A stretch of 64,000 nt of DNA from Arthrinium phaeospermum (lineage: Eukaryota > Ascomycota > Sordariomycetes > Amphisphaeriales > Apiosporaceae): contig QYRS01000002.1 of assembly GCA_006503535.1 (NCBI GenBank), forward strand, positions 4,216,001 to 4,280,000, given 5' to 3'. The notes under the pieces are model-generated. The model was not told where the DNA came from. It saw only the letters and a program-made list of their open reading frames with translations, and searched no databases. The position numbers were made by a program, and so were the translations under genes. Of this stretch, positions 55,400 through 64,000 are shown one piece after another; the first letter of the stretch is position 1, and each line of letters opens with the position of its first letter.

Positions 55400-58300
55400 G
55401 ATGACGATGATGCTATGCGTACGAAATATGGATACGCATGTATATACTCCGTAGGGTCGATCGGTTCAGAACTCTGAACGGGATGCGATTGGAATTCAAG
55501 CTGATGGGGTGTCGGTGAAGGGGCGATTGAGAGGGCTGCGCCGCCTTCCTTCAGGCAGCAGTCAGCGTGCCGTTCCTGGCGCGCCACTGCATTTCCCCTG
55601 TGCTTGGTTACGGTTTAGCGTATCTTGGCCATCGCCCGCCAGTGAACCTCAACATCTGATTTTCAGCATCCTCTCTAGAAGGTCTCACGAATCACGACAG
55701 CATGTTGGGCACGTGAGAGTCATGAGATGCGGACGACAGCTGTGATTATCTCTGCTTACAGAAAAGCCATGGCCAGAGAGTTATGCCGTAGTCACTCAAT
55801 CAGTTGCGCAGCGGATGCCACCCACCCAAAAGAATTGGTTGTTGCGCACAGCCACCCCCAACAACGCAAGCACCAAGTCCAAGTCGTTAGCACACCACAC
55901 AGTTGGGAATCTGTGGAGAGTGCGTGCAAGCTTCGATTTCGGACGGTGATTTGGGGATTTATACGGAGTAGTTGAGATTAAATACTGATATTCAAGATCA
56001 AATCCAGATTCGCCTCTGCTGGCGCTGGTACGGCATCGCCAATTCAAGATCCCTCGGCGCCGCCGCAAAATCCAATTTCATTCCAGATGCCGATCAACAG
56101 CAGAGGCTGGTCGCAGTGGGCAATGGACTCGTCACCCTCCCCTCCGTGCTTGACCGAGGCCTCCGCCGCGCGCTGGGGCTCAACGCACTCGGGTCGCCGC
56201 TCGCTTGCTTTCGAGTCAAACACCCTACAGCCTCGCTGGGGAAACTCCTCCAAAAAGAAATGACAGCAACCAAAGGGGGAAATGGGATGCAAGCTCACGA
56301 TGATTCCAGGACAGAGGTGGGAAAGCCGCTTCGTCGGCACCTGGATAAATTGAAAGTCCGGAAGATGCCGCGCCTCTATATCGAGATCTTCATAACGGCG
56401 TAGATCTCTGGGCCCAGCCAGGTCCGAGTTTTTCCATCACCCATGCCAAGCAGACGAGGGCGTCAGGCCAGAAGTCAAGCGTCCCAGTACGGTGCTCTCG
56501 TTATCACGGAGTTCTGAAAATGACCGGAACTCATGGAGGAACCAGACCGACCGTGGAGGATGCTACGGCAGCATTGGATTCCATGACGCTTCCATGACCG
56601 CCGACGCGCAAGCGACTGGCACATATAGCACCCCGCGATAAGCAGAACGGACTGCCGGTTCCAGGTGCCAGGCCCGTTGAACCGATTGAACAGCCCGCGA
56701 GTCGGACGAGAAGCGTCGCTACCCAACATTTGAGACGCCGGGCTGCATGCGGGCATAGATGGCCTTCCCTCCAGCGACTGGCGCCGGCACTGCTGAATTG
56801 ACGGTTGAGGAAATTGCACTATACGGTAATATCCAGGCTGCACCACATAGGGCTAAGATCAACGTCCGCGGCAGAGAGTTGGGTGGTGGGCTCGCTAGCT
56901 TCCTTTCTCAAGCTTGTACCCGGAGCAAAGATTCGAGGTTACACCGGGCTTTTGGCCGCAGACTGGGGTTCCTGACCGGGGGGCCAGTTCTGGGCAGCCT
57001 TAGTTGGACAAAAGCCTGGAAAGCCAGCCCAGTCCACCTTTTTCCATGTGCTTGCGCTGCTTGCGGCTCGCATATCTGAAACGGCTGGCTAGTTTAAGTA
57101 ATGGTAGGCTCTTCGGAATGCCTTCCACGGACGACCAAATCACCGGCCGATCCCACGATTAACCAGCAAGCCAAGCCCTGTGGAAGCGACGCACCACTAT
57201 GCAATCGGTTCCTGAACGCCGCAAGCTTTTCCACCACTCACATTTCGAGGCGACGTCTCTGGCAGAAACGCCGGAGCCAGGCCTTGCTTACTGTCTTCCG
57301 GCGCGCTTGTCCAGTGGCATTCGTTATCTCGCCATTGGCATTGCCATGGTGTGACGGCTCCAAGAACGCCATCGCCGACAGCTGCATAAGCGTGTGGACT
57401 TATCGAAATGGCTTGTCGAACTTGCCGCGACAGCAGGTGGCGTTCCCAGAGATAGCGAGTCGTCCACACTTGAGTGGGCAATTGAAAGCCCGAACACATG
57501 GGTTCCTGGGTGCCTGGGTGCGCCAAGCGCCTCCCGCTGCGGCCTCGGAACTGTCCCTTTTTCTCTCGGCTTGCTTTTTTTCTGTCTCCTGCATAGAGTC
57601 GCATCGGGAGAATTAGGCGGAAGAGATAACGAAGGACGCTTCCCAATCCGGATCCCAGTGCCTTTCCTTGCCCGCATACAAACGAACCAATGGCCCGGCA
57701 CTACGCATGAGCCGCGACGCACCTGCATCCATCCCTATTCTGCCGCGACCGCCTGCATTGCATCGACGCCAGCATCCTACCATCGAAAAGTAGCCGTGCC
57801 AAGAATGTGCTGTGTGTGGGATCAATAACCGCTCAATGATTAGCACTTGCTTGCGTGCTATTGAACCATTGATCTAGAACGCGTAAAGGTGTGCTGCGAT
57901 TCGACTCAGTTATCTACTCACCGTCGTACGTATGCGTACGTACGATAGAGCTAGTGAGGGGAGGACGAAGAAAAAAAAAGGGGCAATTGACAGATCGTTG
58001 ATTTTTGGTTTTCTTCACCAAAAGAAGGGACGAACCAATCTGGGAGCCATTTGGGCAGGTCGACAAATGCCGATCCGTCTCAACTTTATTGCTAGCTTGG
58101 CAAAGCCGCACCTATCACATTGCGGACCCTGTTCCTGCCATGGCTGGAGGGACCGACCAGAGCGACTTGCAGACAATGGCGGTCGAGTCAGGTACCCATG
58201 CCGTTTCCCTGTACCCGCTTGCTAAGTTCAAGGTAGCCTTGCCGCAGCACTATCACTTGGTATGTATACCCGGCCGCAGAGACCCGCCCACGCATCCGAC

Positions 58301-58804
58301 CAGTACTAGCGCAGATCAAGCCTTCTCCTTCACCACACACATCCCATTCCCACGACCTCGGTCTCCGTACCCAGACGGGGCAGGCGCGGTCATTGTGGGC
58401 TGCTTTTTCCCTGGCTGCCCTTTTTGCCATCGCCCAGGATGACGACGCCTCGATATTGACTCGGGCTGCTAGACTATTCGAGATGCCCTGTATGCATCCT
58501 CCAAGGTGGAGACCTATGACAAGTGCCGATCCCTACGTCTGCGTGTGGGTATATCCGTCCTGGGATATATGATTTCTTTTTTTTCACTTGGGCCACGATT
58601 CGGCTTGTCGTGCATATATATCTGGTTCCCATCTTGTCCGTTTCGTCCGATCTGTAAGCATTCTTGAGCAAGGTCGACAGTTTCACTCTCTTTCAGCATT
58701 TCTCGCTCCACCTTTGATACCCATACGTCACGTCCGTCCAGTCGCTTCATCCAGTCTATTCCAAAAGAACAAAACAAAACAAATCACCAAAACCACAACT
58801 CACC
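55400..58804. other. 3.4 kb region without a recognised gene
   Basis: It contains the LITAF promoter with TACTCCGTA/TACGGAGTA elements at 55445 and 55962, a GTAC-rich imperfect palindrome near 57924-57945, and a pyrimidine- then CAA/AAC-rich leader just before 58805. Frames of up to 171 codons lack supporting features. Confidence 0.5.
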
Positions 58805-59038
58805 ATGTCTCGCTTCACCCTCGCCATCCTGGCCGTCTTCGCCATGGTCTACGCTGTTGCCGCCTCCCCCTTCCCCATCCTGAACGGCACGCTGCCCATC
58901 ACCAACGGCACCCTGAGCCCCATCAACAGCACCCTGCCTGGCAACTCTACCACCAACGTCACACACATCCCCGCTACTCACCCCTACATCCGCCGCTCGC
59001 TGAGGAGCTACCCCGTCGCTCTGCCGCTCCCCAACTAG
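58805..59038 (+). CDS. Small secreted glycoprotein, 77 aa
   Basis: A good fungal start context (CACCATGTC) and an A/C-rich leader precede ATG 58805. Residues 1-20 are a classic signal peptide ('MSRFTLAILAVFAMVYAVAA'), cleaved about at ASP. The mature part has degenerate internal repeats of the type P-I-x-N-G/S-T-L with five N-glycosylation sequons (NGT, NGT, NST, NST, NVT). A dibasic 'YIRRSLRSY' near the end could be a Kex2 site, releasing a C-terminal 'SLRSYPVALPLPN' peptide. There is no cysteine. It could be a cell-wall-associated peptide precursor or an effector-like protein; no family is recognised. Confidence 0.72.
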   Translation: MSRFTLAILAVFAMVYAVAASPFPILNGTLPITNGTLSPINSTLPGNSTTNVTHIPATHPYIRRSLRSYPVALPLPN

Positions 59039-60710
59039 ACGGTCGTCGACGCCATGCTGGATGTTGAGCCATCCATCCATCCATCACCCCCGCGGGACTC
59101 CCTGGGGGACTTAGGGGGGCCAGTCACTCAGTCCGTGTCGAGCCACGGACTCTTCGTTCGTGTTCATCGGTTTTCTCACCTGGACACCAACAACAAAACA
59201 AAACTTCACTTCTCTTCTACGACATACATGATATGACGGGCCATTGGGCACTTTTTTCTCCTTTTAATGACGGAAAACTCTTTTTTATCTTTTTTACGGG
59301 GCTATAGACTTACGGCGCGTGTGCTGCTGTGGGAATGTCGGGACGGATTCTCGAGACGACGACTAGACAAGTGCACAAACGAATCTTCTTTCGGGTATAT
59401 ATTTGGTCAAGCGGAGGATAAGGCTTATAGGTTCCCCGTAAACTTCTCGACGGTCCTTTGCTGTTTATTGGAGTTTTGAATTTATACCCTGGTTGAATCC
59501 AATAACCCGCGCGGTTTCTGCTTATGCTGTCTTGGTGTTTTGTGTTTTGGTGATGTCTTGTTTGCTTTTCACGGCTGTAGCCCCTAGGTCGCAGTTGGGG
59601 ACTATATGTCTCCTTTTCCTCCGACTTGGATTGGCACCATACCAAATGTGAGGTCGAATACGTCTTGATATACATACAGCCCAAGTCTGTCTTGTTTACA
59701 CATGAGAAAAGAGTCTTCGAGCTGCTAACAACTCCCTCACTCAAAGTCACTCTCACTTCTTGCAACCCAGTTGTCGTAGCCATTCAACGGCTTCATCTGA
59801 GGAGACGACGAAGTTCTCGCTTTCAAACGTCGACGGCTCCTGTCGCAGCCTGCAGGGGGACTTTTAACCAGGTCCAGGCCAAGACCGCTTGCTACAATCT
59901 CACGGACGACAGGAATGTCAACGTCGGCATTGCCGTAGACAAAGAAAACCCGCCAGGGGCATCTATCTCCTTGGACACGCGCAAGACTGGCCTACAGCTC
60001 CAGATCAAAGGGCGTGCTCGGGGTAGGCAGAGCAGGCATGGGAGCTTCATCGTGCCGGCGGACAGTACGTAGCAGAACTTGGGCCCTGGATCTGATCTGG
60101 AGGAACAACATGACTGCTTCGAAGCTCGGCCTCGGGCCCGCCTTTGACGGACGGCCCACCACTCTGGCATCCTCTTCCAGCGGGGCTCTTCTGCTGCGGG
60201 ACAGGGTCGAGACCAACGGCAAATGCAGGATCGGTAGGCTGCGACGCCGACCAGGCCCGAAGTGAGCGCCACCCAGGCGGGATGCACCAAGTCTGGATGG
60301 GCAGAGCGCCGGTTGCGCCGTACAACGAATGCTACGTAGGATACGCCGGGCGTTGTTGTTCTGGTGGGTAGGCGGCGAATGAGTCACCCCGACGCTTGTA
60401 CCCATCTGGGCTTCATCGCATCGTCCCATTGCCCGAAGGAGGCCCATCTGGTACTGACATACTAAGGAGACACGATCCTCGCGTCAGCCAACTCTTCTTT
60501 GCTAGATCTTGGCATTGGCATCCCTTCTTCTTCTTTTCTTTCGATTCATACTAGTAAGGCTCCCCGGCAGAAACTGAAGAACCACAAAGAAAGGGTTACA
60601 TCGAAAAATACAAACTCAATAAGGGGGTATTATACCCAGTACGTTCGAATATAGCCTGCAATTGCTTTTCTTCTTCTCTATTGTACTTCACTACACGTCA
60701 ACCAAGAGCC
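59039..60710. other. Intergenic region
   Basis: 3' flank of the small secreted gene, a (CCAT)n tract near 59068-59084, a possible decayed reading frame (59850-60072) and the ankyrin gene leader. Confidence 0.5.
59850..60072 (+). pseudogene. Possible remnant of a small cysteine-containing protein
   Basis: The frame reads 'AACRGTFNQVQAKTACYNLT', then 'DRNVNVGIAVDKENPPGASI', then 'GLQLQIKGRARG' and a stop. The patterned amphipathic sequence resembles small secreted fungal proteins in which Cys would be expected where Arg codons CGC and CGT now stand. There is no ATG in frame upstream and no signal peptide was found. This is a low-confidence suggestion from recall. Confidence 0.25.
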
Positions 60711-62711
60711 ATGTGCGATATATCCGACACGGGCGAGGGCGAGTGGGCCGGCAACGAAATTTACCAGCTCATCAGGGAGGACAATGTCGTCGGAGTCCGA
60801 GAGCATCTGATGGCACACCCTGATATCAAGGCATGGATAATTGTCCGTCCCGATGGTACTATTCATAATGCCGCCATTCCATTTGCTGCCGCCGTCGGAA
60901 GCCTCGAGGCTCTTCGGATCCTGATGGCAGCTGCGGGAGAGACCGACTGGGCCCCTTCGCTGTACAGAGCATGCCGCAACGGCCAGGTCGAGGTCGCACG
61001 CTGGATACTCGACAACCGCATGGACGCGGCGGCAGAGTCTTTGAGCTCGGCCGGGCCGCACGGCAGTCTTCTGCTGAGTACTCTGGAAAGCTTCCCTCCT
61101 CGCCGGCTCGACGTCTGTCCCGAAGTCAGGACACCTGGACACATCTGGCATGCACGCCGAGAGGAGGTCGTGCATCTTCTGCTCGACCGAGGCGCCAATG
61201 TCCGCGACAAGCGATGCTGCTGGAGCAAACGGTTCATCGACGAAGTTGAGCTTCTGGTTCCCGGTTGGGATCTCGGGTCGGACTATACCGATCAGGAGGC
61301 TTTGGATTTACTGCTTGCCCGAGATAGGAATGACCAAAGCTTCAACGGCGAATGGGGAAAACCTAGCTGGGACGTCATCACGCAATCGATGAAGCCAGAG
61401 GAATCTGCCAGCACAGACGTACGCCGTGAGCCGACGAACCCAATAGTGGACACTGCCCTGACGCTTGCTTTGAGCTTTGCAAGCGGGAAACTCATCAGTC
61501 GCCTGATCGAAGGCGGCTGCGATATCCACATCAAAGTCCGCCAGTCCCAAGATACCGAACAAGGGGAGCGGACGGAAGACGTGACTCCGCTCCATCTCGC
61601 CTGTCACTACAGGAACGTCGCGGGTGTGAGGTTACTGCTCCAAGCCGGGGGCACCGACGCCAAGTCCATGATCGCCGCTCGCGACAGCAACGGAATGACA
61701 CCGTTTCACTGGACCACCCTCGACGCCGCTATGTTTTATATACCAGGGGATGTCTGGGATGGAAGACACATACTAACGTCCGACAAGACGAAGGCCTGCT
61801 TAGAGCTCTTGCTTGCGTGCGACTCGGCTCAGCTTGACATTCAGGACCGGTGTGGTAGGACGGTACTGCACTATGCGTCTCTGCTGGAGTCGGCGGACGT
61901 GGCCGGGTTTCTGCTGGACAAGAAGGCTGATCCCAACGTCAAAGACGAAGAGGGCCGCACGCCTTTATTCACCCTCCTCTCCCGCAGCGACATGCCCTCA
62001 TGCGCGAACCGCCACGTGTCGCCCGCCGACCTCGATCAGTTCCTCCAACACGGCGCCGAACTCCACGGCGTAGACGCGAACGGCAACACGCTGCTCCATC
62101 TCGCCTCCCGGTGCTGGCGCTGGAAAGACCTGGTCCAGTGGTTGCTGCAACACCACGTACGCGCCGACACAACGAATGGCAAAAGGGAGCTCCCGCTGCA
62201 CATCGCCGCAAAGTGTATTCTCGAGCCCAGCGACGGCTACGGCAACACCTTCGTCCGGTTCGACGCCGCGCTCAGGGCCCAGGACGAGATGATGAGGATG
62301 CTGACCGAAGCCGGGGCCGCAGGTGACCGCGACCTGGACCGGCCGGACGCGGCGGGCACGACGCCCCGCCAAGCCCTGGCGGCGTGCCGGGAGCGAGCCG
62401 ACGAGTCCTTCGGGCACGCGACATGCAATCGATTGTTGAAAGAGTGCGAGGCGCTTGAGCGTCGGCAGTTTCGATCGGGCTACCAGAGGCTGCCCGCCGA
62501 GGTCCAGAAGATGATGGCGGACGAGACGACGGTGGAGTGTGGAAGAGTGAATACGTATCACTTGCGACACCATGTCAGCATCGGGCGGGGGCATGCGAGT
62601 CTGGCGCGGGGGTCGGGGCGGGTTCGAGGGACGGGGGATCGTGATGGGGCCTGGAGGTATGCGCGGCCTCGGGGTCGTTCGTTGGAGCAGGGGGGGTCTC
62701 TGTATATATAA
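60711..62711 (+). CDS. Ankyrin-repeat protein, 666 aa
   Basis: A single-exon gene from ATG 60711 ('MCDISDTGEGEWAGNEIYQL'). Ankyrin repeats are visible at 'AAAVGSLEALRILMAAAGE', 'LYRACRNGQVEVARWILDNR', 'VVHLLLDRGANVRDK', 'TPLHLACHYRNVAGVRLLLQ', 'TVLHYASLLESADVAGFLLD' with 'KKADPNVKDEEGRTPLFTLL', 'GNTLLHLASRCWRWKDLVQW' and 'ELPLHIAAKC'. The C-terminus is Arg/Gly-rich. There is no kinase, NACHT or membrane segment, so it is a protein-interaction scaffold of unknown partner, likely cytosolic or nuclear. Ankyrin proteins of this style are expanded and variable in fungi. The frame is intact. Confidence 0.9.
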   Translation: MCDISDTGEGEWAGNEIYQLIREDNVVGVREHLMAHPDIKAWIIVRPDGTIHNAAIPFAAAVGSLEALRILMAAAGETDWAPSLYRACRNGQVEVARWILDNRMDAAAESLSSAGPHGSLLLSTLESFPPRRLDVCPEVRTPGHIWHARREEVVHLLLDRGANVRDKRCCWSKRFIDEVELLVPGWDLGSDYTDQEALDLLLARDRNDQSFNGEWGKPSWDVITQSMKPEESASTDVRREPTNPIVDTALTLALSFASGKLISRLIEGGCDIHIKVRQSQDTEQGERTEDVTPLHLACHYRNVAGVRLLLQAGGTDAKSMIAARDSNGMTPFHWTTLDAAMFYIPGDVWDGRHILTSDKTKACLELLLACDSAQLDIQDRCGRTVLHYASLLESADVAGFLLDKKADPNVKDEEGRTPLFTLLSRSDMPSCANRHVSPADLDQFLQHGAELHGVDANGNTLLHLASRCWRWKDLVQWLLQHHVRADTTNGKRELPLHIAAKCILEPSDGYGNTFVRFDAALRAQDEMMRMLTEAGAAGDRDLDRPDAAGTTPRQALAACRERADESFGHATCNRLLKECEALERRQFRSGYQRLPAEVQKMMADETTVECGRVNTYHLRHHVSIGRGHASLARGSGRVRGTGDRDGAWRYARPRGRSLEQGGSLYI

Positions 62712-63332
62712 CTCGATGATGCTACCATAATGGAACAAAGTCCTCTACATTCGAAGCACTTTGCTGGCCAGGGCTGCTGAGTTGAGAATGCGCGTTGAGT
62801 TAGGTTTGGGCACACTTTGGCATCATTGGGAGATAAGTGGTTCAAGAGCCAGATACATGGGCCTGTCTAAGGTCGGTTTGAAATTGAGTGGTTGGCATGG
62901 GATGAGATAATTGCTTCCGCCAGCTGCAAATATATATGGTAGAATCTGGAATGAACAAGTAATAGCACCCTCAATCATTCTATAGTCGGACTCCGAAATC
63001 TATCTCACACATAAAGGAGACGACCCCATTGCTTTCCGGGTCTTCATCCAAAGGAAAGTAATTGTGTTTTCATAAGACATATATCTATATACAGATAAAA
63101 AGGAAAGGACCGTGGAGAAGGGGGATAAAAGTTACAAAATGAGTGGGTATATAGATACATTCATGACACATAGCCGGTCTATAAGACAAACAGGTGGATC
63201 ATCCACGAAAAGGAGAGGAAGGCGTAGGCTTGCAGATGTGTGCTGCTAATGCTGGAACACGCAGTCACGAAGCCCGAAGGTATGGCGTCAGGTGGCGGTG
63301 TGGTGGTGGCAATTGGAGCGCGGCCAATCCAC
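62712..63332. other. Convergent intergenic region
   Basis: 3' flanks of two convergent genes. It is AT-rich around 63060-63180. No gene was seen. Confidence 0.5.
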
Positions 63333-64000
63333 TCAGCGGCGGGCAGGTGGCTTGGGGGCTCCGCTGCCAGCAGGAGGAGCGGCGGCGCCGGCGGCCGGGG
63401 CAGCGCCTCCAGCAGGCGGTGCAGGGGGCGCGGCACCACCAGCAGGCGGGGCAGCCGGGGCGGCACCACCAGCCGGGGGAGCAGGAGGGGCGGCAGCACC
63501 GGCCGCTGGGGCAGCTGGGGCAGCACCACCGGCGGGAGGGGCAGGAGGGGCAGCGCCGCCTGCAGCCGGGGCAGCAGCCGGGGCAGCAGCCTTAGCAGGA
63601 GGCGCGGCACTACCGGCGGCAGGAGCGGCGGCGGCAGCCTTGGCGGGAGGCGCGGCGGCGGCAGCACCAGCACCAGCACCAGCACTATCAAAAGAGTCAG
63701 CATACATTCTATCAGGGAATGGTATCAAGTCTATACTTACGCTGCTGCAGCTGGAGCAGGGGGAGCGGCACCACCAGCGGGAGGAGCAGGAGGAGCCGCT
63801 CCTGCGGCGGCAGGAGGAGGGGGAGCAGCACCGGCAACGGCAGGGGGAGCAGCGCCGGCGGCAGGAGGCGCGGCACCGGCGGCCGGAGGAGGAGGAGGTG
63901 CGGCGGCACCAGCGGCGGGGGGCGGCGGCGGTGCAGCAGCGCCAGCGGCCGGGGGAGGAGGAGGTGCGGCGGCACCAGCAGCCGGGGGAGGAGGCGGTGC
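63333..64000 (-). CDS. Ala/Pro/Gly-rich low-complexity protein, 5' end beyond the window
   Basis: The last exon is 63333-63684 and the preceding one 63741 to the edge; a 56-bp intron (GTAAGT...TAG, phase 2) joins them in the same repetitive frame. Upstream of the intron the reading is 'APPPPPAAGAAAPPPP' repeated; downstream it is 'GGAAPPAPPAGGAAPAAP'-type units ending 'GSGAPKPPARR'. Units are 10-14 residues long and the DNA is correspondingly repetitive, so length may vary between strains. No cysteine, aromatic residue or membrane anchor is seen in the visible part. The N-terminus, where a signal peptide would reveal a secreted or wall protein, is outside the window. Confidence 0.6.
   Translation of the reverse strand, partial: TASSPGCWCRRTSSSPGRWRCCTAAAPRRWCRRTSSSSGRRCRASCRRRCSPCRCRCCSPSSCRRRSGSSCSSRWWCRSPCSSCSSVSIDLIPFPDRMYADSFDSAGAGAGAAAAAPPAKAAAAAPAAGSAAPPAKAAAPAAAPAAGGAAPPAPPAGGAAPAAPAAGAAAPPAPPAGGAAPAAPPAGGAAPPAPPAGGAAPAAGAAAPPAGSGAPKPPARR

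Noticed and set aside
57101..57646. Overlapping frames of about 150-170 codons on both strands
   Set aside because: Both strands are open equally and neither shows family motifs, signal peptide or splice structure.
1..64000. CRISPR array, prophage, bacterial operon or biosynthetic cluster
   Set aside because: The DNA is fungal; no direct-repeat array was found, and the enzymes present (GH30, SDR, GATase, MFS) are scattered without a core synthase.

Overview
The window looks like nuclear DNA of a filamentous ascomycete (Pezizomycotina, most likely Sordariomycetes). The evidence is GC-rich coding DNA, short 54-97 bp GT-AG introns with fungal branch sites, and fungal-specific families: Git3-type GPCR, HET-domain protein, F-box proteins, Ctk2 cyclin and an Ltn1 with a fungal N-terminus. 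No rRNA, convincing tRNA, CRISPR array or intact transposon was seen.

Layout. 1-4550 (-): LTN1/RKR1, cut by the left edge. 6063-8947 (+): a probable mitochondrial protein with ten 24-26-residue repeats. 9651-9875 (-): a small conserved protein. 11238-12819 (-): a TOS4/PLM2-type FHA protein with a promoter cluster of MCB cores. 14640-16970 (-): a RhoGAP-like protein. A 6.1 kb stretch without a recognisable gene follows, holding a perfect 188-bp tandem duplication.

From 23.1 to 40.0 kb come seven consecutive unrelated genes: an Utp30/Cic1-like L1-domain protein, palmitoyl-protein thioesterase, CTD-kinase cyclin Ctk2, a GH30 glycosidase, a Git3 GPCR, a class I glutamine amidotransferase and an MFS transporter. 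All seven carry small frame-shifting indels although their introns and catalytic motifs look normal. Genes on both sides are clean. Most indels read as losses of one or two bases in short runs or dinucleotide repeats, so consensus sequence error is the leading explanation; genuine decay of a block is the alternative.

From 43 to 55.4 kb a co-oriented minus-strand series has an accessory flavour: F-box protein, a short-chain dehydrogenase that appears to lack its YxxxK catalytic pair, a HET protein, a multi-pass membrane protein, a large F-box-like protein and a LITAF-domain protein. The right end has a small secreted glycoprotein, an ankyrin-repeat protein and an Ala/Pro/Gly-rich protein running off the window.

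I see no clear operon-like or defence-like multi-gene system. The items most worth checking are the frameshift block, the SDR lacking its catalytic pair, the RhoGAP-like protein without an arginine finger, the repeat-bearing mitochondrial protein, the FHA-gene promoter, the GATA palindrome, and an over-represented intergenic 9-mer (TACGGAGTA).
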